Shown piece by piece: positions 53,322 to 61,371 of a stretch of DNA of 64,000 nucleotides (positions are counted from its first letter, which is position 1; each line of letters opens with the position of its first letter). The notes under the pieces were generated by a model. That model was not told the origin of the DNA and did no database searches. It was given only the letters and a program-made list of their open reading frames with translations. This stretch comes from Desulfocicer vacuolatum DSM 3385 (lineage in GTDB: Bacteria > Desulfobacterota > Desulfobacteria > Desulfobacterales > Desulfobacteraceae): contig NZ_FWXY01000001.1 of the NCBI RefSeq assembly GCF_900176365.1, forward strand, positions 186,001 through 250,000, in the 5' to 3' direction. The position numbers and the translations under genes are program-made.

Positions 53322-54575
53322 TTACGCTCCTTTTTTCAGCCATTTAAGGGGATCCATCGGTTTGTCATGGTGTCTGACTTCAAAATGAAGGTATGGGCCC
53401 CGCACCGTTCCCGTATCCCCGGCTGTGGCAATGACCTCCCGGTCCTCCACCACATCTCCCTTTTGTTTGAAAAGCTCTTCCACATGGGCATACAGGGTAT
53501 AATAGTTATCGCCATGGTTGATAATGATAAGATTGCCATATCCTTTTAACCAGTCTGCATAAAGGATCTCACCCCTGAAAACCGATTTCACCGGCTCCCC
53601 CATGTCCACCCTTATATCAACTCCCGTTTGAAAAGTGAAGGTCTTGTCATCTTCGTCAATTCGGGTTCCGAATTTTGACAAAATATGCCCATCCACCGGC
53701 ATGGGTAAACGCCCCCTGCGGGATAAAAAAAGGCCTTTTTCAGCTTTCCATTTCCGGGCCGGGGATTTTTTTTCCGATATGTCATCGGAGGAAAGGGATG
53801 ATTTTTTCAGGGACTGCATGGTCTTTACCAGGGCTTTTCTAGCAGACACCATGGCCGCCTTTGTCAATGCCCTTTTTCCCTTTACCTCTGCCAGCAGGGC
53901 CTGGCGTTTTGCTTTTTGGTTTTCCAGGGCTTTGATCTCCAGGTTCAAACGGCTGTCAAGGCGCTGTTTCTCCCTGATTTCACCTTCAAGCAAAAGGGTG
54001 GTTTGTTCAAGCTTTTTAAGGTCTGCAGCCTGTTTTTTCACAAGATCCACATCTGAAGCCAGGATAACAGTTAATGTCTGCTGTCGTTTCCAGAAATCAA
54101 AAAGCGATCGGGGTTTTGAAAAAAGCGACCAGGAACCGGTTCCCCTGATGCGATGCAGCGCACAAAGACGTTCCCCCACTATGCTGCGATTTTGATCAAT
54201 GGTGTTTATAACTGCCTTTTGCTTCTTTTCAAGGCGCTTGATTTCCCGAGTTATTTCATTATTCTCCTGGGAGACAAGGGACACCCGAAGTCTGCGTTGA
54301 TTGATGCTTTGATTCACATCATCCAGTTGCCGGACAATGTTCAACCGGGTCTGGCTCAATTGATTGGCCTCTTTTTCCAGGGCCGAAATTCGATTTTCAA
54401 GGAGACGGATATCCACCACATTTTTTTTCCGGGTCATCTTTTTAAGGGATTTTTTATGCGCCACCGTCTCTCCCCGGGCCGGGGGCACCATGATCCAGCC
54501 CAATGACACCGCAAGGATAAGAAACATTCCCAGTATATTTATTTTGTTTAATTCGATTTTAAAGAGATAAAACAT
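53322..54575 (-). CDS. envC: EnvC-like LytM-domain murein hydrolase activator, active site partly lost
   Basis: I take ATG 54575 (417 residues), since only that start gives a signal peptide with basic residues before its core (cleavage near PPARG-E). It overlaps ftsX by 28 bp; ATG 54527 would be the shorter choice. A long coiled coil (about 55-260) precedes a LytM (M23) domain. There the first zinc ligand is Gln (QTGVD) and the catalytic HxH is YLH, although YAHVE is kept. So it is probably an amidase activator, acting with FtsEX. Confidence 0.85.
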   Translation of the reverse strand: MFYLFKIELNKINILGMFLILAVSLGWIMVPPARGETVAHKKSLKKMTRKKNVVDIRLLENRISALEKEANQLSQTRLNIVRQLDDVNQSINQRRLRVSLVSQENNEITREIKRLEKKQKAVINTIDQNRSIVGERLCALHRIRGTGSWSLFSKPRSLFDFWKRQQTLTVILASDVDLVKKQAADLKKLEQTTLLLEGEIREKQRLDSRLNLEIKALENQKAKRQALLAEVKGKRALTKAAMVSARKALVKTMQSLKKSSLSSDDISEKKSPARKWKAEKGLFLSRRGRLPMPVDGHILSKFGTRIDEDDKTFTFQTGVDIRVDMGEPVKSVFRGEILYADWLKGYGNLIIINHGDNYYTLYAHVEELFKQKGDVVEDREVIATAGDTGTVRGPYLHFEVRHHDKPMDPLKWLKKGA

Positions 54576-55420
54576 CCCAGCCATCCCAGAAAAATACCTG
54601 CACCCACGATTAAAGCCATCATGGGAAAAGAGAGAAATTGAATATCCATCAACGGAACCAAGGACGCCTCCGGTGGGATTGCCCCCCGTATCCCCTGGAA
54701 CAGAAAAAATAAAATAACAAGACCCACACTCCCCCCGCAAAAGCCCTGGAAAATGCCCTCCAGGTAAAAAGGGGTGTTCACAAAGGCCTCTGTGGCCCCC
54801 ACAAGGCGCATGATCTCAATTTCTTCCTGTTTTGCATAAAAGGCCAGTCGCACCGTATTGGCAGACACAAAAAGAGCTGTTATTACAAAAAGGCCTCCCA
54901 GCACCAGGGCCCCGGTTTTCAAAGTATTAACCATGGGTAAAAAAGCCGCAACCCAGCCATGCCCATACACCACCTCCTTGACATGGGCCCTTTGCCCGGC
55001 ACTCTCCACAAAGGCTTCCACGGCATCAAGGGTATCAAGGGAAGGAGAAAGAAGTATCTCAAGGGTGTGCGGGAGGGGATTTTCCCCAAGATCAGACAAA
55101 GTAACACCGCTGGACTCAAGGTCTTTTTGCAGTTGTTCCAGGGCAGTCTCTTTGGAAACAAAACGAATATCCTTTACCCCCTCAATGCTTCTGAGATCCC
55201 TGGTTACACCTGCCAGATCCCGGGGGGTAAAGCGCTCATCAAGATACGCCATGACCCGTATGCCCCGGTTCCAGTCCCCTGCCAAGCGGGCGGCATTTTC
55301 AAAAAAAAGAAAAAAGGCACCGGCAATCAACACAGACAGTGCAATGGTGAAAAGGGTGGTGGCGGTGAGAAAAACATTGGCAGCCATATTTTCCAGTGCC
55401 CGTTTTACATAGGATCGCAT
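54548..55420 (-). CDS. ftsX: Cell division ABC transporter subunit FtsX
   Basis: The 290-residue protein starts at ATG 55420 (GGAGGG upstream; TTG 55426 is an alternative). It has the FtsX pattern: one N-terminal helix, an extracytoplasmic loop (about 50-165), and three helices in the C-terminal half. FtsX couples ATP hydrolysis by FtsE to EnvC-type regulators during septation. It overlaps ftsE by 3-4 bp. Confidence 0.93.
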   Translation of the reverse strand: MRSYVKRALENMAANVFLTATTLFTIALSVLIAGAFFLFFENAARLAGDWNRGIRVMAYLDERFTPRDLAGVTRDLRSIEGVKDIRFVSKETALEQLQKDLESSGVTLSDLGENPLPHTLEILLSPSLDTLDAVEAFVESAGQRAHVKEVVYGHGWVAAFLPMVNTLKTGALVLGGLFVITALFVSANTVRLAFYAKQEEIEIMRLVGATEAFVNTPFYLEGIFQGFCGGSVGLVILFFLFQGIRGAIPPEASLVPLMDIQFLSFPMMALIVGAGIFLGWLGCFISLKSN

Positions 55421-55422
55421 GC

Positions 55423-56160
55423 TCAAGAAACCCTCCCCCGGGTCTCATTCCCCATGATTGGATTCATGGCTGCACAGATATTTTCTCCGGGCTGTGCAAG
55501 TTGTCCTGCTTCAAGGGTATAAAGGACATCAAAGCCTGTGCTGTTTATTAATGCCGTATTGTGACTTGCAATGAGTATGGTGGTTCCTTTTTCTTTGTAC
55601 TCCATGAGATACCGGGTAATCACTTCGGCCGAACAGGCATCCAGGCTGCCGGTGGGCTCATCTGCCAGGATAATATCCGGGTCTCCCACCACGGCCCTTG
55701 CCACTGCCACCTTCTGCTGCTGACCGCCGGAAAGGGAAGGGGGCAGTGCATTCATATATTCTGTCATACCGGTTCGCTCCAGCACCTCCTCCACTTTCTT
55801 TTTAATAACAGCCGGGGGCTGTCCTGCGGCTTCCAGGACCAGGGAAATATTGTCAAACACACTTCGGTGGGAAATCAATTTAAAGTCCTGAAAAATAACA
55901 CCGATGCGCCGCCTTAAATAGGGAATTTTTTCCGGAGACAATCGTGCCAGGTTCATGCCCCCCACAATGATCTGGCCCCGGGTCACCGGCGTGGCCAGAT
56001 ATAAAAGATTTAACAATGTGCTTTTACCGGCTCCAGAGGCACCGGTGATAAAAACAAGATCCCCCACCTTCACGGACAGGGTGATGTTTTTCAAGGCGTA
56101 TCCGGCACCATATTGTTTGGAAACATCAAAAAGCTGAATGATTGATCGTTTTCGTTCCAT
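55423..56160 (-). CDS. ftsE: Cell division ATP-binding protein FtsE
   Basis: The start at ATG 56160 gives 245 residues; the longer frame to 56268 is not family-like. It contains Walker [11 protein letters not shown]-loop VIFQDFKL, signature [14 protein letters not shown], Walker [10 protein letters not shown] and H-loop ASHN. The C-terminal 20 residues extend beyond the typical FtsE end. It heads the ftsE-ftsX-envC-ctpA-yibQ operon, a septation and envelope module. Confidence 0.93.
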   Translation of the reverse strand: MERKRSIIQLFDVSKQYGAGYALKNITLSVKVGDLVFITGASGAGKSTLLNLLYLATPVTRGQIIVGGMNLARLSPEKIPYLRRRIGVIFQDFKLISHRSVFDNISLVLEAAGQPPAVIKKKVEEVLERTGMTEYMNALPPSLSGGQQQKVAVARAVVGDPDIILADEPTGSLDACSAEVITRYLMEYKEKGTTILIASHNTALINSTGFDVLYTLEAGQLAQPGENICAAMNPIMGNETRGRVS

Positions 56161-56666
56161 GAATTTTTCTGTGCGTCCCTCCACGTTGACGTATGTGGAA
56201 TTTACTGATATATGACAGGTGTTGTCAAGGAGTGCTGCCAAACAGTTTTCCTTACACACCGCCTTCACTGGATCCCGCCCGGCGGCTTCTTCCTTCAGTG
56301 GAGGCGTTCTTTACCCCCCCCGTCATTGCCGCCCCTGTGATTTACCAACAAAAACATTTGCTCAAAACAGACATTTCAACTATAATTACAAAACTTGGCC
56401 ATAACACCATCCCCCATAATTTTATGTTATGAATCAATGGAAAATCAGGCTGTCAAAATTTGATCATCAGATGATAACTGTAGTGGGCAGGCCTCATATT
56501 GACCCCGGTTTGCCCACAACAAAGCAGACCAGCCGTCACGTTTGCCGAATATTTACTTTTTTTTTAATGAAATTACCTTAAAAATCTTAAAGAAGAAATA
56601 AGATTCATCATTTTTAACATCCTTATTAAGGTTTATCCACTCATACCAGGCATAGGAATAGACTAA
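56161..56666. other. 506-bp divergent intergenic region with repeat fragments
   Basis: Between ftsE and the HPt gene I see a decayed half family A unit (about 56475-56526, minus orientation) and a lone family D right end (GCCGAATATTTAC, about 56543-56555). Both promoters should lie here, but none is clear. Confidence 0.5.
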
Positions 56667-56999
56667 ATGACTGAAGAAAATATTGATTTCAGCACCATGG
56701 CCTCAAATCTGGGCTTTGACGAAGATGAGTTCAAGGAAGTGGCCCAGTTATTAATTACTGTTTCACTCACAGATCTGGAAAACCTTGAACAGGGAATTAA
56801 AGAAAACGACCCTGACAAGGTAAAGGACGCAGCCCATTCCATCAAAGGCGCTGCCGGGAATCTGGGATTCACGGAACTTTCAAATTGCGCTGAAACAATA
56901 GAAAATTCAGCACGTTCTCAACAGATAAATGAACTCACTTCCCATGTCATGACCATAAAAACACAATTGCAGACCATTTCCAGTGCCCTTTCCAGCTGA
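56667..56999 (+). CDS. Histidine phosphotransfer (HPt) domain protein
   Basis: This 110-residue protein is a single HPt domain. The acceptor is His57 in AAHSIKGAAGNLGF, and the following helix (LSNCAETIENSAR) is typical. It passes phosphate between hybrid kinases and receivers. A family C insertion separates it from the RsbU-like gene, whose receiver domain could be its target. The hybrid kinase at 61372 is another possible partner. AGGAATAGAC precedes ATG 56667. Confidence 0.92.
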   Translation: MTEENIDFSTMASNLGFDEDEFKEVAQLLITVSLTDLENLEQGIKENDPDKVKDAAHSIKGAAGNLGFTELSNCAETIENSARSQQINELTSHVMTIKTQLQTISSALSS

Positions 57000-57070
57000 A
57001 AAATGTCCCTTTCCTGTTCCAACGGGGTGTGGCCTGGGTGGCATGATATCATTGTGCTTTAAATTTATGA

Positions 57071-57251
57071 CTCAACCTTCGGGCTTCATTTCAAAGCCGG
57101 CATTTTTAAATGTACCGATGGGCTCAGTGCCGACGGGGTCAGGCTTTTGTTATTGATGTTATCGACCAAGGCCTTTGCCAACGAAAAAACCTCGATAATG
57201 TCAATAACGAAAGCCTGACCCCACCACGAAATGCGAACACCGAAAGTTGAG
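57071..57251 (+). mobile_element. Family C MITE-like element, copy 4
   Basis: The 181-bp element begins CTCAACCTTCGG and ends CCGAAAGTTGAG, with perfect 7-bp flanks TTTATGA at 57064-57070 and 57252-57258. The inner palindrome is as in the other copies. Confidence 0.94.
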
Positions 57252-57315
57252 TTTATGATAACAGCCGCGCCTGCATTGGGAGGTTTTTTCTATAAATTAC
57301 CAAACCGAATATTTA

Positions 57316-57371
57316 CTTCGTTGTGGTCAGGGCCGGATTAAAATACGGTTCGCCCGTGGCGGTTATTCAAC
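57316..57371 (+). repeat. Family A half unit
   Basis: Only the second hairpin half is present (TTGTGGTCAGGGCCGG, ATACGGTTCGCCCGTGGCGG), ending in TTATTCAAC, which matches the outer edge seen at 45443 and 58959. Confidence 0.75.
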
Positions 57372-57402
57372 ATTTTCACATCTGCATCACCGGATTTTTA
57401 AC

Positions 57403-58524
57403 ATGTTTACCACACACCCCATGACCATCCTGGCCATTGATGATCATCCCCTTAATCTCAAGATTATTGAAAAGGCCCTTTCCAAGGAAGGGTACCGGGT
57501 TCTTTGTGCAGATAACGGCCCTGAAGGCAGAAAGCTGGCCGTGGAGCAGCACCCCAGCCTCATCCTTCTGGACATTACCATGCCCGGTGAAACCGGTTTT
57601 GATGTCATCCGTGCCCTGAAAAAAAATTTTATAACCACCGCCATTCCCGTAATTTTTTTAACGGCATCCCATTCAGTGAAGTCAAAGCTCAAGGGTTTTC
57701 AGCTGGGTGCCGTGGATTACATCACCAAACCTTTTCATCCCCAGGAGGTCATTGCAAGGATTCAACTGCACCTTAAGCTCTCCATTGCCTCCAACTCATT
57801 GATCACGGCCCAGGCAGGCCGATTGCGCCAGATCACCCAGGCCCAGGCATCACTGTTACCCACACCGGAAGCACACCCCGATGCCACCTTTGGCGTTTTT
57901 TATAAAACCATGGAAGAAGCCGGTGGGGATTTCTACGATATCATTGACGTTGCAAAGGATATCAAGGGGTATTTTGTTGCAGATTTTTCCGGTCATGGCA
58001 TTGAAACCAGCTATATGACCTATTCCCTCAAGGCCCTGCTCACCCAGAACTTCATCCCCGTATATAAGCCTGTGGAAAGCATGAAAATCATCAACGACGT
58101 GCTGGTGGAACTGCTCCCCGAAGAAAAATACCTCACGGCCTGCTATCTTCTTATCAACCGTATAACAGGCATTGCCACCATCATCAATGCCGGTCATCTG
58201 CCGGTGATACTGCTTCCGGTATCCGGAGCCCCCCATCTTGTGAAAACCGATGGCGATATTCTGGGAATGTTCACCGATGCCACCTTTGGCATGATGCAGT
58301 TCAAAGTTCACCCCGGAGACAGGCTGTTCATGTACACCGACGGCCTGGTTGAATCCGTAAAAAACAAAATCACCTGGTGCCGTGGGGCAGACACCCTTCT
58401 GCCCATGTTTAAAAAGGCACCCCCATTGCCCATTAAAGAGATGTCCCGCCGGCTGGTTCAGACAATCTTCAACAATTCAGGCCCTCCGGAGGATGATATT
58501 TTACTGCTCAGCATAGAGGTGTAA
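57403..58524 (+). CDS. Receiver-PP2C (RsbU/SpoIIE-like) serine phosphatase
   Basis: The 373-residue protein joins a receiver (about 1-125, AIDDHPLN, acceptor Asp in LLDITMPGETG, KPFHP) to a PP2C SpoIIE domain (about 150-370). The metal-binding motifs are EAGGDFYD, DFSGHGIETS and YTDGLVE. Phosphorylation of the receiver would switch the phosphatase, which normally dephosphorylates an anti-sigma-factor antagonist. It lies 3 bp before an RsbW-like gene. No STAS antagonist gene is next to them. Confidence 0.92.
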   Translation: MFTTHPMTILAIDDHPLNLKIIEKALSKEGYRVLCADNGPEGRKLAVEQHPSLILLDITMPGETGFDVIRALKKNFITTAIPVIFLTASHSVKSKLKGFQLGAVDYITKPFHPQEVIARIQLHLKLSIASNSLITAQAGRLRQITQAQASLLPTPEAHPDATFGVFYKTMEEAGGDFYDIIDVAKDIKGYFVADFSGHGIETSYMTYSLKALLTQNFIPVYKPVESMKIINDVLVELLPEEKYLTACYLLINRITGIATIINAGHLPVILLPVSGAPHLVKTDGDILGMFTDATFGMMQFKVHPGDRLFMYTDGLVESVKNKITWCRGADTLLPMFKKAPPLPIKEMSRRLVQTIFNNSGPPEDDILLLSIEV

Positions 58525-58527
58525 TCC

Positions 58528-58968
58528 ATGCAAAGTGACACCACTTTTACCATGACACGCAGAGGAGACCGTCTGGCCATCACCTTTAACTCCACATTGG
58601 ATAATGTGGACAAGGCATGCGGCCATGCCCTTGAGTTTTTGCACCAAAAGATCAGTGACTTTGAACATGATTTTGAGATCAACCTGCTCATGCGTGAGGG
58701 CCTTATGAATGCGGTGAAACACGGAAATGCCTTTGCCCTTGATAAACTGGTTCATTTTTCCATAAGGGCGTGTCCACCGGATGCCATCCTCATGGAAATA
58801 GAAGACCAGGGGGAAGGATTTAAATGGCAAAAAAAAGGATACGATCTGCCTGAGAATTTTGCCGAAAGCGGCAGGGGAATCTTCATCATCCGGCAATATT
58901 GCTCCCTGGTAAAATACAATGCCAAGGGCAATCATCTCACCATCCACAAGCAACTCACGGTTGAATAA
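58528..58968 (+). CDS. RsbW-like anti-sigma ATPase
   Basis: The 146-residue protein is a GHKL-type HATPase_c_2 domain with the N-box EGLMNAVKHGNA, EDQGEGF and GRGIFII motifs. These proteins bind and phosphorylate STAS antagonists or sequester sigma or response proteins. It follows the RsbU-like gene closely (GAGGTG ribosome site) and completes most of a partner-switching module. Its last residues, TVE, and the TAA are within the edge of a family A repeat (58959-59047). Confidence 0.9.
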   Translation: MQSDTTFTMTRRGDRLAITFNSTLDNVDKACGHALEFLHQKISDFEHDFEINLLMREGLMNAVKHGNAFALDKLVHFSIRACPPDAILMEIEDQGEGFKWQKKGYDLPENFAESGRGIFIIRQYCSLVKYNAKGNHLTIHKQLTVE

Positions 58969-59047
58969 CTGCCACGGGCAGACCTTATTCCGGCCTTGGC
59001 CTGCCCAAAGCTTGAAATACACCCCGGATCTGCGAAATATTTCATAT
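58959..59047 (-). repeat. Family A unit overlapping the rsbW-like stop codon
   Basis: It begins GTTGAATAACTGCCACGGGC, which includes the last two codons and stop of the preceding gene. It continues with CTGCCCAAAGCTTGAAATAC and ends at ATATTTCATATTT. Confidence 0.85.
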
Positions 59048-59108
59048 TTAAAAAAGTAAAAAACAGTAATCAAATTTCAATCAAAGTGTATCAGCATAGA
59101 GGAAAACA

Positions 59109-59660
59109 ATGGAAATTAAATTCTGCAGCAACTGCGGCGGCAACATGAAACAAGGCATCCCCCACGGCGATGACCACATGAGAGCCATCTGTACACAATG
59201 TGGCTTCATACATTATCTTAACCCCAAAGTGGTGGTGGGCTGTATTCCCCAATGGGGGGATAAGATCCTCATGTGCAAACGAAACATTGAGCCGGGAAAG
59301 GGAAAATGGACCCTGCCTGCGGGATATCTTGAAAACGGTGAAACCATGGAAGCCGGGGCCGCAAGGGAAACCCTGGAAGAGACACGGGGCATGGTGAATA
59401 TCACCGGTCCCTGCCGACTGTTCAACATTCCCCATGTCAACCAGATTTACATGATGTTCAGGGCCGAACTCACCTCAAGGGAATTTGGTCCCACACCGGA
59501 AAGCACCCATGTGCAATTGTTCCAAAAAGAAGAAATCCCCTGGGATAACATTGCCTTTTCTGTGATCCACAAAACCCTGAAAGACTTTTTTTCCGAAAAA
59601 CACCGGGGTTCCCATTCCTTTGAAATAAAAACCATGGAAGCCCCTTTACCCCATGGATGA
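59109..59660 (+). CDS. Nudix hydrolase with N-terminal zinc ribbon
   Basis: The 183-residue protein has a zinc ribbon (CSNCGG...CTQCGF, about residues 6-40) and a Nudix domain with the box GYLENGETMEAGAARETLEE. A one-residue insertion relative to the common EEXG end (TRGM) resembles the subfamily with an LFNIPHVNQIYMMF strand. Members hydrolyse nucleoside diphosphate derivatives such as ADP-ribose or NADH. The substrate is not decided here. AGAGGAAAACA precedes ATG 59109. Confidence 0.87.
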   Translation: MEIKFCSNCGGNMKQGIPHGDDHMRAICTQCGFIHYLNPKVVVGCIPQWGDKILMCKRNIEPGKGKWTLPAGYLENGETMEAGAARETLEETRGMVNITGPCRLFNIPHVNQIYMMFRAELTSREFGPTPESTHVQLFQKEEIPWDNIAFSVIHKTLKDFFSEKHRGSHSFEIKTMEAPLPHG

Positions 59661-59686
59661 CAAGGCCAAGGCAACCACGTCTGCCC

Positions 59687-59736
59687 TTGACAGTGCAAGT
59701 AATTTTTGGTTAGTATACCAGCGTTACATTACTTGC
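59687..59736 (+). promoter_or_regulatory. Sigma70-like promoter with overlapping palindrome
   Basis: TTGACA (59687-59692) and TAGTAT (59711-59716) are separated by 18 bases. The perfect inverted repeat GCAAGTAA (59695-59702) and TTACTTGC (59729-59736) surrounds the -10 element and could be an operator for the siroheme reductase-like gene. Confidence 0.5.
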
Positions 59737-59775
59737 TTCTTGAATCAAATACATTAATAAAAAAGGATTTATACC

Positions 59776-60435
59776 ATGCTTAAACTTGGAGAAAAGGGTG
59801 TTGTGCCCCAGCGTGACAAAAAGACCTATGCCATTGCCCCCCACATCCCCTGCGGGGTCATCACCCCTCAACAGCTCAGAACCATTGCCGATGTTGCAGA
59901 TAAATATGAAGCCCAGGCGTTAAAACTCACCAGCGCCTCCCGCATTGCCATGGTGGGCCTTAAAGAAGAAGACATAGACAATGCCTGGAAAGACCTTTCT
60001 CTGCATCTTGGGCATGCCGTGGGGCTGTGCGTCAGAAGCATCAAAGCCTGTCCCGGCACCACTTTTTGCAAACTGGCCCAGCAGGACAGCCTGGGCATGG
60101 GCATGAAACTGGATGAAATCTACCACGGCATGGAGCTGCCCAGCAAAACCAAGATGGGGGTAAGCGGCTGCACCAATCAGTGCGCTGAAAACTGCATCAA
60201 AGACATCTCCCTCATGGGCAAAAAATCAGGCTGGACCCTCATGGTGGGAGGCAACGGTGCCTCCCGTCCCCGCCTTGCCGAAGTTTTTGCCCAGGAGCTG
60301 GACTCTGACACGGCCCTGGATCTCATTGAAAAAATCGTAGCATTTTACAAGGAAAACGGCAAAAAAGGTGAACGCATCGGTAAAATGATCGACCGCCTGG
60401 GGCTGGACACCATGAAAGATGCCATTCTTGCCTGA
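59776..60435 (+). CDS. Small assimilatory-type siroheme sulfite reductase-like protein
   Basis: The 219-residue protein holds the siroheme-[4Fe-4S] cysteines in the family pattern: C92-x5-C98 and C132-x3-C136 (ACPGTTFC, GCTNQC). The length matches the low-molecular-weight low-spin sulfite reductase (P590) of Desulfovibrio and methanogens, about a third of DsrA. It could reduce sulfite or a related anion with a six-electron step, or serve as a redox protein. It is a single-gene unit with its own promoter and terminator. AAGGATTTATACC precedes ATG 59776. Confidence 0.9.
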   Translation: MLKLGEKGVVPQRDKKTYAIAPHIPCGVITPQQLRTIADVADKYEAQALKLTSASRIAMVGLKEEDIDNAWKDLSLHLGHAVGLCVRSIKACPGTTFCKLAQQDSLGMGMKLDEIYHGMELPSKTKMGVSGCTNQCAENCIKDISLMGKKSGWTLMVGGNGASRPRLAEVFAQELDSDTALDLIEKIVAFYKENGKKGERIGKMIDRLGLDTMKDAILA

Positions 60436-60482
60436 CAATCCAGGTATTGCCTCCGTTCAATCAATTTTGACATCCGGAAAAT

Positions 60483-60514
60483 CCCTGCCCTGCCGTCATG
60501 GGCAGGGTCTTTTC
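60483..60514 (+). terminator. Intrinsic terminator after the siroheme reductase-like gene
   Basis: CCCTGCCC pairs with GGGCAGGG around a nine-base loop, followed by TCTTTTC. Confidence 0.8.
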
Positions 60515-60552
60515 TCTAAGGGGAGAAAACAAATGCCACAGGAAGCTATGCC

Positions 60553-61329
60553 ATGAAAAAAATAACAGCGCTTTTTTTACTTTTTTGCGGAATCATCCTG
60601 CCGGCATGTCCGTCTGAAAAGCCCCCCACACCCACCCCGACCATGCTCATATTTTGCGGTATTACAATGATCAAACCCATGATGGACATTGCCGAAATCA
60701 TTGAATCCAAAGAAAACATCAACATCCTCATCACCAAGGGGGGGTCAGGAAATCTTTTAAAATCCATTGTGTTTAACCAGAAGGGCGATTTATACCTGCC
60801 CGGCTCAGAGCGGTATTACCAGACCATCAAAACAGATCACCCGGGCCTCATTGTGGATCAGGTTCCGGTGGGAAAAAACCGGGCTGCCATCATGGTGCAG
60901 AAGGGAAATCCCAGGCAAATTTCATCCGACCTTGAGAATTTCACCCGATCGGAATATGCTGTGATCATCGGCAATGCCACCAGTGGCAGTATTGGCAAGG
61001 AGACCCGAAACATCTTCACCAACAAGGGCATCTACGAAAAAGTCCTGGCCAACACCATGCATCTGACCACCGATTCCAAGGATCTGGCCCGGGCCTTAAG
61101 AGAGAAAAAAGCCGATATGGTCATCAACTGGTATGCCGTATCCACCTGGGAGGAAAACGCAAAATTCATGGACACCATTGACATTGATCCACGCCATGCA
61201 AAACCAAAATCCTTAATTCTGGGTCTTTTAAAATTTTCTAAGCACCCCGAAATTGCCCGTAAATTCATGGCCCTGGCAGCATCTCCACAGGGCCGGGCCA
61301 TTTTTAAAAAATATGGATTGCATTTTTAA
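60553..61329 (+). CDS. ModA-like substrate-binding lipoprotein
   Basis: The 258-residue protein starts with a lipoprotein signal (lipobox LPAC, Cys19). It then has the periplasmic type-II binding fold of ModA/PBP_like proteins (IFCGITMIKPMMDIAEIIE, GSERYYQTIK, VQKGNPRQI, IGNATSGSIGKET, MVINWYAV). ModA binds molybdate or tungstate, but no ABC permease or ATPase gene follows. Instead a sensor kinase starts 42 bp downstream, so this protein could feed a signal to that kinase. The ligand is unknown. Confidence 0.82.
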   Translation: MKKITALFLLFCGIILPACPSEKPPTPTPTMLIFCGITMIKPMMDIAEIIESKENINILITKGGSGNLLKSIVFNQKGDLYLPGSERYYQTIKTDHPGLIVDQVPVGKNRAAIMVQKGNPRQISSDLENFTRSEYAVIIGNATSGSIGKETRNIFTNKGIYEKVLANTMHLTTDSKDLARALREKKADMVINWYAVSTWEENAKFMDTIDIDPRHAKPKSLILGLLKFSKHPEIARKFMALAASPQGRAIFKKYGLHF

Positions 61330-61371
61330 TCAGGTTCCCCATCACCGCTTTTCGGCATCGGATATCCAGCT

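Larger units (their letters stand above)
57000..57402. other. 403-bp intergenic region with family C and partial A and D repeats
   Basis: A complete family C element (57071-57251) is followed by a lone family D right end (about 57299-57316) and a half family A unit (about 57316-57371). No gene is present. Confidence 0.6.

Noticed and set aside
58959-59047. Integron attC sites
   Set aside because: GTTGAAT fits the GTTRRRY core, but the matching RYYYAAC core is at the wrong end, and there is no integrase or cassette order.
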